Shown here piece by piece: positions 17,601 through 23,312 of a stretch of 23,312 bases of DNA. The DNA comes from a virus. The stretch lies in the IMG/VR virus record IMGVR_UViG_3300037189_003995, positions 1-23,312 of that record; one strand, given 5' to 3'. A program made the translations under genes and the position numbers. Positions within the stretch are counted from its first letter, which is position 1. Each line of letters opens with the position of its first letter. The notes below the pieces were generated by a model, which saw nothing but the letters and a program-made list of their open reading frames with translations, was not told the origin of the DNA and did not search any database.

Positions 17601-17920
17601 GGCAACCACGACCAGCCCACAAGAGTACCATTAGAATTAAAAAACATAAAACGAGAAGAAACATTATCCGTAACAAGCGCACACAAATACCATTCACCAT
17701 TAGGCGTACTAGTACTCGTAATACCCGCAATCATCTCCCCATTATTCAAAGAACCCGTAAGAGTCTTCTCTAAAAAAGGACCACGACGACGAATAAAACC
17801 CGGACGATCAATAAGAATATCCTGCGCCCACACAAGATTAGCCTCACTAATACCAATATTAGGAGCAGCCTGCATAATGCCGCCGTCCGCCCCAATCTGA
17901 TTAACATACGTTAGCGCCAT
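14672..17920 (-). CDS. Tail nozzle / tubular-B-like protein (1082 aa)
   Basis: It begins MALTYVNQIGADGGIMQAAP and continues with IDRPGFIRRRGPFLEK, the 'D-x-P-G-F-x-x-R-R-G-P' type opening seen in large podovirus nozzle proteins. A beta-propeller-like block near residues 467-573 contains GLVIFMSDNTYILRGND, then LYPEGCLSAGSIVEIGGG and VIWASTSGILYFDGS. This is characteristic of nozzle subunits beneath the adaptor ring. An Ig-like Gly/Ser/Thr/Val-rich insertion sits near 733-777 (GSSGTVTVTYTTAASDTFQT). Its length exceeds T7 gp12 (about 794 aa), consistent with inserted domains. It lies between the adaptor and the first fibre gene, as in T7-like order. The Shine-Dalgarno AGGAGGTGG directly follows the upstream TAA and is four bases from the ATG. 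Confidence 0.7.
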   Translation of the reverse strand: MALTYVNQIGADGGIMQAAPNIGISEANLVWAQDILIDRPGFIRRRGPFLEKTLTGSLNNGEMIAGITSTSTPNGEWYLCALVTDNVSSRFMFFNSNGTLVGWSWLPFKMPNGSYSFDNTDSQNETVRLNNPMTMFVGKPALTAGSFLSVFTRYGVPTFSDTSQYSRFQSLYYWRGGHGTDCSLSLCDIATETVGSLANNTQWSSTITSTGSLSTSVTGSGETPRITPGMFVFDTSGDAAYQCIGVVKSVDSETSPTSIVLDKRPLLGHNGSFNSTTNVVSAVNDVTLSFRNVRGFQHVHGRGLITITSGNVVTSGIEGSGADGHFASAKINESADEWYVYRNSDGAIIGKVKWDGATSNTQFTLTSGAVKLSLTSDEYMMVKKQTTLSSDNNVTSLGSSRWAFESSPYYQPRLSGKVDDSGAGTTYSDSVRSEKNAPGYFTATYAGLQWYGSLGKNDYENQIVFSSYHDPEAVDLSPDAADSIVIPGTNIMRGMATSNSGLVIFMSDNTYILRGNDRTNFSLEVLYPEGCLSAGSIVEIGGGVIWASTSGILYFDGSTVRNMTKDMLGTYYYDGVKHFDANADRIYSFVYKNYLFVHFTKWQSSYSFTKFEPVYVNPAAGDQEGQPIVYNGVTYPVSTYTSYGFSWQDMVSRKAALTYDPIKNSLKTITMALYMPTGSITTLSNFEFTGAAFLDAVNAGVLADLNYDKAWVSINARKKRNSTSEFISGKPSNAVTSVSGSSGTVTVTYTTAASDTFQTGNVVDLVDRNDDPVVSSITMGSVTSVLTNTTATSSSSVTIGTGTKTFTFNSAIGFTLGQRVRIVSSANSANFVEGPITSISSNVVIINSNLIGGSGTITSWLVKRVDSKTFTYSGSLPTNVVGVVKPEYIVSNRGHFVGIDAMLDIETNAYDDFITLASRYPGPDLYFQTKVYTVGDPVIKKWFQRIMVSMLIKGGAVRIDMLDYENNDYIDTQVKERNWVLLPEVLYAWSESERFLAAETNQSPATWSGVFSLDTSWDDLFFPAFERRTKRFSLRTNALGYQFYQLNRWKQQDASSAAVSKPTRVETDAWSIGFKALRPGRQ

Positions 17921-17933
17921 TTAGCCACCTCCT

Positions 17934-18581
17934 TTAATAAGACCAATCAGCCGACTCAGACACAATATGAATACGATCAGGACGATCATACTGCTGAATC
18001 CACAAATCATTCCGCATCTGCTGATAACGAGACTCAAACAAATTCTGATAAACAGCAGCCTGAGGATCATCATTAACAAGAAACGCCTTAACAAGCGCAC
18101 CATACACAATAATACTATGATGCCGCTCAGGAATATAAAACTGATTACTATTATTAGTCGCAGCAACAGGAGTGCGCGTATAATACAAACGATAAACAGT
18201 TTCCATAGACACAGAAGGATAAATATACAATTCTTCACCAAGAAAATAATACTTATAAGGAGTCTCAGAACTATCAGTAACACGATAATTCTTTTCAACC
18301 ACATCCCCACGCTCAGGCATCATAACAATATTATTACTCGTATCAATAAACGATAAAACAGCATTAACATCCGTAGGACTATTAGTCACCGTAGGAGCAT
18401 TATTAGTAATCTTATCAGTACCACTAGGAACAGTTAACGATGTAACAGTCTCCAAAAAAGGCCACGGCTCACGAGTCACAACATCAAAATACGCCTCATT
18501 CAAAAGCGTTAATTTCTGATCATCCGAAAAATCATCAAATCCAAACAACTCCATTTCCTGATACATTTCCTCAAGCGTCAT
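17934..18581 (-). CDS. Head-tail adaptor / tubular-A-like protein (215 aa)
   Basis: The protein resembles gp11 of T7 and gp4-like adaptors, rings of which join portal to nozzle. Features: an N-terminal helical region (EEMYQEMELFGFDDF, then DDQKLTLLNEAYFDVVTREPWPFLE, where Asn-x-Ala-Tyr...Arg-x-x-Pro-Trp-Pro-Phe is the recognisable adaptor signature); a beta-rich middle; YYFLGEELYIYPSV; then RLYYTRTP; and a C-terminal helix ending in YQNLFESRYQQMRNDLW. Its length matches the family (T7 gp11 about 196 aa). Its ATG lies inside the end of the upstream gene (11-base overlap), and its TAA is part of the strong Shine-Dalgarno of the nozzle gene. Confidence 0.75.
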   Translation of the reverse strand: MTLEEMYQEMELFGFDDFSDDQKLTLLNEAYFDVVTREPWPFLETVTSLTVPSGTDKITNNAPTVTNSPTDVNAVLSFIDTSNNIVMMPERGDVVEKNYRVTDSSETPYKYYFLGEELYIYPSVSMETVYRLYYTRTPVAATNNSNQFYIPERHHSIIVYGALVKAFLVNDDPQAAVYQNLFESRYQQMRNDLWIQQYDRPDRIHIVSESADWSY

Positions 18582-18993
18582 CGTTACTCACCCCCTTAGG
18601 CAAAATTTTAATAATAGGCGACTTACCATGCTTACGAAGAAAATGCTCCACAACCTCCGCACTCTCCTCACTAGCCTGATCAGCATTATACTCTAAAGAC
18701 TTCTTATAATCATTCTGAGAACGCACAATCTCATCATAAATCTTATTACCAGAACGCATCGTATCCGCCTGCATAATACGCTCCATAACATGCTCAACGG
18801 GCGGAACCTCACGCCCAAAACCAATAACAGGATAAGGATTAGACGGACGAGGCATTTTAATAAAAACACACCAATCCCAAGTATCCGCATTCCGCGCAAA
18901 AAACAAACGCTCATCATACTGTTTAACAGCGCGATCAATACGAATCTCATCAAAACTCATCTCACCATGACCGGGAATATAAATACCACTCAT
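18571..18993 (-). CDS. Conserved-looking phage protein of unknown function (about 140 aa)
   Basis: The open frame reaches a GTG at 19003-19005, but the ATG at 18991-18993, overlapping the upstream TGA as TGATG, is the better start. GAGGAAG lies 11 bases before this ATG, and only two bases before the GTG. The product begins MSGIYIPGHGEMSFDEIRID, followed by ERLFFARNADTWDWCVFIKM and PRPSNPYPVIGFGREVPPVE. The second half is helical and charged. No membrane segment or recognised catalytic motif is seen. Its place between capsid and adaptor suggests a head-completion or structural accessory role, by position alone. It ends with TGA overlapping the adaptor start. Confidence 0.75.
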   Translation of the reverse strand: MSGIYIPGHGEMSFDEIRIDRAVKQYDERLFFARNADTWDWCVFIKMPRPSNPYPVIGFGREVPPVEHVMERIMQADTMRSGNKIYDEIVRSQNDYKKSLEYNADQASEESAEVVEHFLRKHGKSPIIKILPKGVSNDDA

Positions 18994-19262
18994 CAACAAT
19001 CCCACTTCCTCAAACTCTTATTAATACGACTATTAGGATCATTAGCAGTCTTAGACGACGTTAACTTAGCCTTCATACCACTCATACGCGCACAAAACGA
19101 CTTACGACGAGCAGCAGCAGACTTAGACTTAGCAGCCTGCTTACTACTAACAGGAGCCTTCAACGTACCACCAGTCTGACGCTTATACGAAGCCCTACCC
19201 TTAGCATTCAAACCACCCTCAGGATTCTTACCCTCTTTACGCTGCCAAGCAGGACTAGCCAT
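18993..19262 (-). CDS. DUF6321-like small basic protein (89 aa)
   Basis: The sequence has the hallmark PAWQRKEGKNPEGGLNAKGR at residues 4-23, SYKRQTGGTLKAPV, then RRKSFCARMSGMKAKLTSSK and a terminal SRINKSLRKWDC. I recall this pattern from a domain of unknown function (DUF6321-like) common in phages of aquatic bacteria; the exact accession is from memory. The protein is strongly basic, with two conserved-looking cysteines (FCARM and the last residue). Its function is unknown; a nucleic-acid or capsid contact is only a guess. The ATG overlaps the stop of the 41-aa gene as TAATG, and its TGA overlaps the next ATG as TGATG, so three small genes are translationally coupled. Confidence 0.8.
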   Translation of the reverse strand: MASPAWQRKEGKNPEGGLNAKGRASYKRQTGGTLKAPVSSKQAAKSKSAAARRKSFCARMSGMKAKLTSSKTANDPNSRINKSLRKWDC

Positions 19263-19387
19263 TACTTACCATCCTTCATCTTATTATACGCACTCCAAGC
19301 AGTAGCATAAATACGCGACTTAGGCCAAGAAGGATTCTCACGCTTAAGCGCCATAACCATATCTTCTACCTTTTTAGGCTTAGGCAT
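19262..19387 (-). CDS. 41-aa conserved-looking protein downstream of the capsid gene
   Basis: A short gene starts at ATG 19385-19387, with GGAGG four bases upstream (GGAGGCGTTATG), and ends at TAA 19262-19264, which overlaps the ATG of the next gene as TAATG. The product is MPKPKKVEDMVMALKRENPS followed by WPKSRIYATAWSAYNKMKDGK. It is basic and helical; the 'NPSWPKSRIYATAWSAYNK' pattern resembles small phage proteins in which a Ser/Ala motif precedes an 'A-x-A-W/Y' helix. The function is unknown. Reality is supported by the ideal ribosome binding site, the coupled overlap, and because it fills most of the gap between the capsid hairpin and the 89-aa gene. Confidence 0.75.
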   Translation of the reverse strand: MPKPKKVEDMVMALKRENPSWPKSRIYATAWSAYNKMKDGK

Positions 19388-19409
19388 AACGCCTCCTTCC
19401 ATAAATTAA

Positions 19410-19435
19410 GGGTGGAGGACCGAAGTCCCCCACCC
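19410..19435 (-). terminator. Stem-loop with UUCG tetraloop after the major capsid gene
   Basis: On the minus strand GGGTGGGGGAC-TTCG-GTCCTCCACCC forms an 11-bp stem with one G-U pair closed by a C(UUCG)G tetraloop, among the most stable RNA loops known. It begins about 10 bases after the capsid stop codon. The bases that follow, TTAATTTATGG, are only moderately U-rich, so it may act as a partial terminator, or as a 3' stabiliser that keeps capsid mRNA abundant relative to downstream genes. Both roles occur behind phage capsid genes. Confidence 0.7.
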
Positions 19436-19444
19436 CCAGTTTGA

Positions 19445-20740
19445 TTAGATACCAGTATCAGCAGCACCATCAACCTGAATACCCGACAACACAGCCTGAT
19501 TGCTGCGCTTCGTAGCACCAAGGTTAATGTAACGAGCCATGATCGCTTCAAAAGCGTCATAGTTGTTAACCTGACGCAACGTATTACCGTCAGCGTCAAG
19601 GAAATGCCAGTCCTGATCAGAGAACACCTTCATCGTGGACTCGTCAAGAATGTAGATCGAACCATACGGAGCATCAATATCCGAAACAATCGGCATACCC
19701 GCATACGAGAGCGTCTTGAAACCAGCAGCGTAACTAAGTGAAGCCGGATCAATATACTGCACGTTATCCGTCAAGGTGCTGTAAATCTCGCGCTGAATAC
19801 CCAGCGTCGTGACCATCAGCGACGGCGAACCACCCTCAAGACGAACAAGGTTAAGACCCTTCTGGATCTCATCAAGATCAGCCGACAGGTTGCCGTTGAC
19901 CGCGATGCGCTTGTTGTCCCACCAAGTGTTAGCCGAAGCATCAATCTCGCCGACATACGTAGCCGACTCAGAAACAAGACGCTTCAGACCATCAACCTCA
20001 TTCGAACGCGAACCATTCGCCGAAGCGCCACCATCAACAGCAGCACCCGAACGAGAAACAAAGTGCGAAGACGTAGTAGTAACCGCAGCACCACTAATCG
20101 TGATTTCGCCAGTGTCATAATTAATAGCCGTAATCGTACGACCATCCGCAATCGTGTTAACATCAGCAGCAGTGCCAATATCAACAATCATACCAACATA
20201 CAACTGACCCTTACGGATCGCCTCCTTGCCAGCATACTCTTCCGTAGTCGTAGTAGCAGCAAGAGTAACCGTGGTGGAAGCCGTCGTCGTACCACACTTA
20301 GCAACACGAGCCGTACCATCACCATAAACCTGACGAGCAAGATCCTTCTTCAGATCATTGCGAATACCATCCAACTCGCTCTTAAGAGCCTGAAGGAAAG
20401 CGCCAGCCTCATTCTTCGTCTTAGCCATCGAAGGACCAGTAACCTGCACACGACCATAAAGATACTTCAGATCGTATACAGCCTTGCTGTATCCCTGATT
20501 GCCAGCGGTCGGCAACTCGTCACGCTCAGCGCGAGCACCAATACCACCCGAACGGGTCGTATGCAGTGGCACGTAAGCGCGCTTACCAACCAGATCCTCC
20601 GAACGCGCCTCAAGACGCGAAACAAGAAGAACCTCATTATTCAACTGCTCAGCAACCGGTCCAAGGTAATACTCCTTAAGAATATCACTAACCGAAGAGA
20701 GCGTACTGTAAAACCCATTAGTTAAGGGCGTACCAGCCAT
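19445..20740 (-). CDS. Major capsid protein, HK97-fold type (431 aa)
   Basis: It lies directly after the scaffold gene. Its layout fits an HK97-fold capsid protein: N-terminal arm (DILKEYYLGPVAEQLNNEVL, then LVGKRAYVPLH), an E-loop-like Gly/Arg-rich segment (RSGGIGARAERDELPTAGNQ), and a spine-helix region (AGAFLQALKSELDGIRNDLK). A beta-rich inserted domain follows (about residues 155-240: GQLYVGMIVDIG, RTITAINYDTGEITISGA). The C-terminal part contains LMVTTLGIQREIYSTL, AGFKTLSYAGMPIVSD and LGATKRSNQAVL, typical of podovirus capsid proteins. GGAGG lies before ATG 20738-20740. Codons are visibly richer in C/G third positions than in neighbouring genes, as expected for the most expressed gene. 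A UUCG stem-loop follows the TAA stop. Confidence 0.88.
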   Translation of the reverse strand: MAGTPLTNGFYSTLSSVSDILKEYYLGPVAEQLNNEVLLVSRLEARSEDLVGKRAYVPLHTTRSGGIGARAERDELPTAGNQGYSKAVYDLKYLYGRVQVTGPSMAKTKNEAGAFLQALKSELDGIRNDLKKDLARQVYGDGTARVAKCGTTTASTTVTLAATTTTEEYAGKEAIRKGQLYVGMIVDIGTAADVNTIADGRTITAINYDTGEITISGAAVTTTSSHFVSRSGAAVDGGASANGSRSNEVDGLKRLVSESATYVGEIDASANTWWDNKRIAVNGNLSADLDEIQKGLNLVRLEGGSPSLMVTTLGIQREIYSTLTDNVQYIDPASLSYAAGFKTLSYAGMPIVSDIDAPYGSIYILDESTMKVFSDQDWHFLDADGNTLRQVNNYDAFEAIMARYINLGATKRSNQAVLSGIQVDGAADTGI

Positions 20741-20754
20741 TTAACACCTCCAAA

Positions 20755-21573
20755 TTAGGATGCGTTACGAATGCGCTCCATTGCAGCCTTATGCGCCTCA
20801 TCAAGACTAGTAAAAGCCTTAGGAGGAACGCTAGAAGGAGCATTCGGAGCAGGAGTAGCCCCATGTGGGACACTCTTAGCCTGCAAGTATCCGCCAAGCA
20901 AACGCTGCTGAATAGCATGATACTGCTCTTGAGCAGCAAACAAATCACCCTGCGTAGCATAAGCCAACGAATAAATAGCCTCAATATCATCATCACTATA
21001 ATCAGGATTCGTAGTACGAATCGTCTGTTCCATAGTTTCTAACTCTGATAAGACCTCTTGCTGAGCCTGCTGCGTCATAATATCCTCGCGGAACTGACGC
21101 ATCTCTTCCAATTCCTTCGCCAACTGTGGAGGAAGCCCATCGTAATCGCTATTATCATTATTAACTAGAGGATTAGTTTCGCCACCCTGTGCTACATCGG
21201 TTGTTCCCACATTCTGCTGAATCTGCGAGGCAATCTGCATAGCAAACGCCGGATCAGTATTCAACTGCTGTAAGAAGCCGACTGCCTGCAAAGCAGTATC
21301 AGCATCAATCCCCGCATCAGAGAACGACTCATAATTACGTCGTAACTCTGCAATTTCCTGAGTCTTACGAGTATAATCAGCCTGCATAGACTTATACACT
21401 GCCTGCATATCCTCAGGAAGAACGGTCGCATCAAACCCAGTAAAGGATTCAACCTCAGGCTGATTGTCCTCCACAATAGTTTCATCCGACACAACTGGAG
21501 TATCCAACTCGCCCTCAGACGGAAGAATCTCCGCAAGCGCCTCAGTAGCGCCAGCAATATCAATATCACTCAT
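20755..21573 (-). CDS. Scaffold protein (272 aa)
   Basis: The open frame extends to a TTG at 21591, but the start is almost certainly ATG 21571-21573, with AGGAG five bases upstream (21579-21583). The protein is very acidic at its N-terminus (MSDIDIAGATEALAEILPSE), then has the block VLPEDMQAVYKSMQADYTRK followed by TQEIAELRR (about residues 50-78), typical of phage scaffolds that share a 'DYTRKTQE' helix. A Gln-rich coiled-coil middle follows (MRQFREDIMTQQAQQEVLSE) and the C-terminus is basic (LDEAHKAAMERIRNAS), as expected for the capsid-binding end. It sits immediately upstream of the major capsid gene and assists procapsid assembly before release. No protease motif is visible. Confidence 0.8.
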   Translation of the reverse strand: MSDIDIAGATEALAEILPSEGELDTPVVSDETIVEDNQPEVESFTGFDATVLPEDMQAVYKSMQADYTRKTQEIAELRRNYESFSDAGIDADTALQAVGFLQQLNTDPAFAMQIASQIQQNVGTTDVAQGGETNPLVNNDNSDYDGLPPQLAKELEEMRQFREDIMTQQAQQEVLSELETMEQTIRTTNPDYSDDDIEAIYSLAYATQGDLFAAQEQYHAIQQRLLGGYLQAKSVPHGATPAPNAPSSVPPKAFTSLDEAHKAAMERIRNAS

Positions 21574-21578
21574 CGTGA

Positions 21579-21583
21579 CTCCT
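21579..21583 (-). promoter_or_regulatory. Ribosome binding site AGGAG deciding the scaffold start
   Basis: Minus strand reads AGGAG-TCACG-ATG, spacing five, placing the scaffold start at 21573 rather than at the upstream TTG (21591), which would put the Shine-Dalgarno inside the coding region. Confidence 0.75.
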
Positions 21584-21618
21584 ATCAACAAACGACTCCG
21601 GCTTATTCCGGTTGGTCG

Positions 21619-22122
21619 CTAATCATTAACAACAACACTAACAGGCTCAATTACTACAACCTCAGACGCGCGATCCTCAGCCGCAACAACAAGACTATCA
21701 GCAAAACCACTCATCAACTCGCGCATCTCATCCCTAGTAGGAAGAGTATGCACAGTCTCAGTACGCTTAGTAGCCAAACCCTGAGCAAGACGAATCTTAT
21801 CATCCATAATACCCACAACAGTAGCAAGCGTACCCAACTGCTTAACCTCAGCCTCAGGAATCAAATCCTCAAGCCTCCGCATAGCCTTCTCACGAATACG
21901 ATCCGCATGACTAACAAACTCATAAGCAGTAGCACGAATCTTACCATCAAGATTCTCAGGAGGACCATTCTTATCCCAATCCTTAGCCCAATAAGCAACC
22001 GTAGTATGTGGAACACCAGTCTCTCTACTTGTCTGACGAATATTCTTATCACAAGCAATCCAATGCACATACACAGACGCACGAGCATCATCATCCCACT
22101 CAGTACGATTCTTACTCACCAC
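21619..22122 (-). CDS. Helix-turn-helix protein, possible small terminase subunit (167 aa)
   Basis: Residues about 17-52 (SVYVHWIACDKNIRQTSRET then GVPHTTVAYWAKDW) form a homeodomain-like helix-turn-helix, the type found in phage small terminase subunits, which recognise packaging sites, and in transposase-like regulators. The middle is helical (AYEFVSHADRIREKAMRRLE, DLIPEAEVKQLGTLATVVGI, MDDKIRLAQG); this 'TVVGIMDDKIRLAQG' segment recalls the oligomerisation region of small terminases. The C-terminus is Glu/Asp/Val-rich. The start is taken as GTG 22120-22122, overlapping the portal end by 11 bases; a second GTG follows immediately and no strong Shine-Dalgarno is seen, so coupling is likely. 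Its place between portal and scaffold is unusual for a terminase subunit. A DNA-binding regulator is the alternative. Confidence 0.6.
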   Translation of the reverse strand: MVSKNRTEWDDDARASVYVHWIACDKNIRQTSRETGVPHTTVAYWAKDWDKNGPPENLDGKIRATAYEFVSHADRIREKAMRRLEDLIPEAEVKQLGTLATVVGIMDDKIRLAQGLATKRTETVHTLPTRDEMRELMSGFADSLVVAAEDRASEVVVIEPVSVVVND

Positions 22123-23311
22123 GAACCGCCATCATCTGCTGCTCCTGAACCAACCTCTGATCCGCCTCAGCCTGATTAGTCTGCAACTTCTGCAACAACT
22201 CCAACTGATACTTATCCATCTCAGCCGAAGTACCACCAGCCTCAGCATTAGGCTTATCCTTATTATCAATAACCACAGTATCAAGCGGTGGCTCCAACAA
22301 CTCTTGCGGAGTAACATTCTTAATACCCGAATTACCAATAATCTTAGCACCAGTCGTAGGCCCAACAGCACCACGCAACTGAAGACTAACCTTCGGAGCC
22401 TCACCCGTAGGCGAATTATCCTGCGCAACAGCCTGCTGCGTAAACTCAAAATGCTTATAAAACTGTGCCTTAATCTCACTAGGCAAAGTCTCAAACTCAG
22501 CACTCTTCATAAACGAAGCATGAGCCTCCAAATGCGCCGCCTTATTCTCATAAGCCAACGGCTGCAAACCAGCCTCAACACTCTGCTGCAACAACTGAGG
22601 ATCAATATCCCCACCCTGCATCATACTCATCATAAGTTGCTCCTGAGCCTTCTGCGCAGCCTGCTCATTAATAATATCACCATCAATCAACTTATCATGC
22701 TCACGCATAGCCTGCTCCTCATCCGCCTCAAACTGCATCTGAAGAGTCTTAAAATCAGCCATATCAAGATACTTATAAGCCTTAGTAGGCGAAAGAATAC
22801 CCATCTGCAACAACTGCATAACACGCGCCTGACGACCCGCTCGCGTACGAGGAAGACCAGAACCAGCCTCAACCTTAACACTCATACCCTTAATAAGATC
22901 AGCATCCTCAAAACGCTCAACCTTAGGCTTAGAACCAGAACCAACAACAATCATAGTCCTAGGCTCCTTATAATACGCCTGAGCCAACTGAAGCATAAGA
23001 TTACCAGAACGCTCCAACGCCTTCTCCATCAACATAATCTGCGGAGCCAACCGATCAGTAGCAGCCTCCTGAAGCAAATCAATCGCCACACCAGCCTCAA
23101 CATTAGGAGGAACACTACCCTCCATAATCTCATTCAAACCAAAAATATCCTTCAAACGAACACCAAGATCCTGCAAATGCTCAAACACATAAGGAGGAAG
23201 CGAAGGAATCGGAATAGCCTCAGGAACCTTACCAGCAACCGGATTATACTCAAAAATAGCGCCCGGCTCATCCGTAATACGCTGACGCAAAGAACCAACC
23301 GGAGCCAACAT
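22112..23311 (-). CDS. Portal protein, C-terminal 399+ residues (5' end outside window)
   Basis: The frame runs off the right edge; the Met at 23309-23311 is most likely internal. The visible part carries podovirus-type portal features: PYVFEHLQDLGVRLKDIFGL, EGSVPPNVEAGVAIDLLQEA, then RLAPQIMLMEKALERSGNLM (the long clip/wing helices), RTMIVVGSGSKPKVERFEDA, and GSGLPRTRAGRQARVMQLLQ near the start of a helical, Gln/Glu-rich C-terminal barrel-like tail. The ring of portal subunits is the DNA entry channel, the nucleus for procapsid assembly and the adaptor docking site. It is the most upstream late gene seen, followed by the HTH protein with overlap, the scaffold and the capsid. The large terminase normally expected nearby is not in the window. 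Confidence 0.8.
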   Translation of the reverse strand: MLAPVGSLRQRITDEPGAIFEYNPVAGKVPEAIPIPSLPPYVFEHLQDLGVRLKDIFGLNEIMEGSVPPNVEAGVAIDLLQEAATDRLAPQIMLMEKALERSGNLMLQLAQAYYKEPRTMIVVGSGSKPKVERFEDADLIKGMSVKVEAGSGLPRTRAGRQARVMQLLQMGILSPTKAYKYLDMADFKTLQMQFEADEEQAMREHDKLIDGDIINEQAAQKAQEQLMMSMMQGGDIDPQLLQQSVEAGLQPLAYENKAAHLEAHASFMKSAEFETLPSEIKAQFYKHFEFTQQAVAQDNSPTGEAPKVSLQLRGAVGPTTGAKIIGNSGIKNVTPQELLEPPLDTVVIDNKDKPNAEAGGTSAEMDKYQLELLQKLQTNQAEADQRLVQEQQMMAVRGE

Positions 23312-23312
23312 C

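Noticed and set aside
1-23312. Genetic code in which UGA encodes tryptophan throughout
   Set aside because: UGA is the natural stop of at least five genes with coupled downstream starts (8187, 8855, 18571, 18993, 1400), and Trp is encoded by TGG. Only the lysin UGA looks anomalous.
1-23312. Search for tRNA genes, CRISPR arrays, insertion sequences and phage attachment sites
   Set aside because: No cloverleaf-like segment, regularly spaced repeat, transposase gene or terminal inverted repeat pair was seen. Coding density leaves no intergenic space above 65 bases.

Overview
The window is a stretch of a tailed double-stranded DNA phage (Caudoviricetes, podovirus-type morphogenesis genes), A+T-rich by eye. 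The host is probably an actinobacterium. That is inferred from one gene, a small lysin resembling the transglycosylase/resuscitation-promoting-factor fold common in actinobacteria and their phages, helped by an r1t-type holin. No integrase, RNA polymerase, replication gene or large terminase is visible, so prophage status and subfamily cannot be decided from this piece.

Almost everything lies in one compact minus-strand late operon, read from the right edge to about position 511. In transcription order it holds: the portal (5' end outside the window), a small helix-turn-helix protein that may be the small terminase, the scaffold, the major capsid protein, a stem-loop with a UUCG loop, three small conserved genes (41, 89 and about 140 aa), a tail adaptor, a 1082-aa nozzle/tail-tube protein, four adhesin genes (796, 479, 240 and 408 aa), two putative internal virion proteins (220 and 273 aa), an 1827-aa giant internal virion/ejection protein, an XhlA-like coiled-coil membrane protein, a 48-aa basic protein, a two-helix holin, and a 231-aa protein of unknown function. 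A strong intrinsic terminator closes the operon at 478-506. The order is broadly T7-like (portal, scaffold, capsid, adaptor, nozzle, internal proteins, holin), with the adhesins inserted between nozzle and internal proteins.

The left 475 bases are read on the plus strand, convergent with the operon. They hold the C-terminus of an unrecognised acidic protein and a small cell-wall lysin. The lysin's apparent N-terminal hydrophobic leader is in the same frame but separated from the catalytic part by a single UGA. Lysis functions are thus split between two converging transcripts meeting at a shared terminator: holin and XhlA-like protein on the minus strand, lysin on the plus strand.

Genes are packed very tightly. 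TGATG, TAATG and ATGA overlaps are common, and at several junctions the stop codon TAA runs straight into the next Shine-Dalgarno (TAAAGGAGG). The adhesin genes share recurring modules (tail-collar repeats, a histidine/GG-D linker, a small 'YETDT...W' module), which suggests diversification by duplication and shuffling. No CRISPR array, tRNA, insertion sequence or long repeat was seen. No intergenic stretch exceeds 65 bases.
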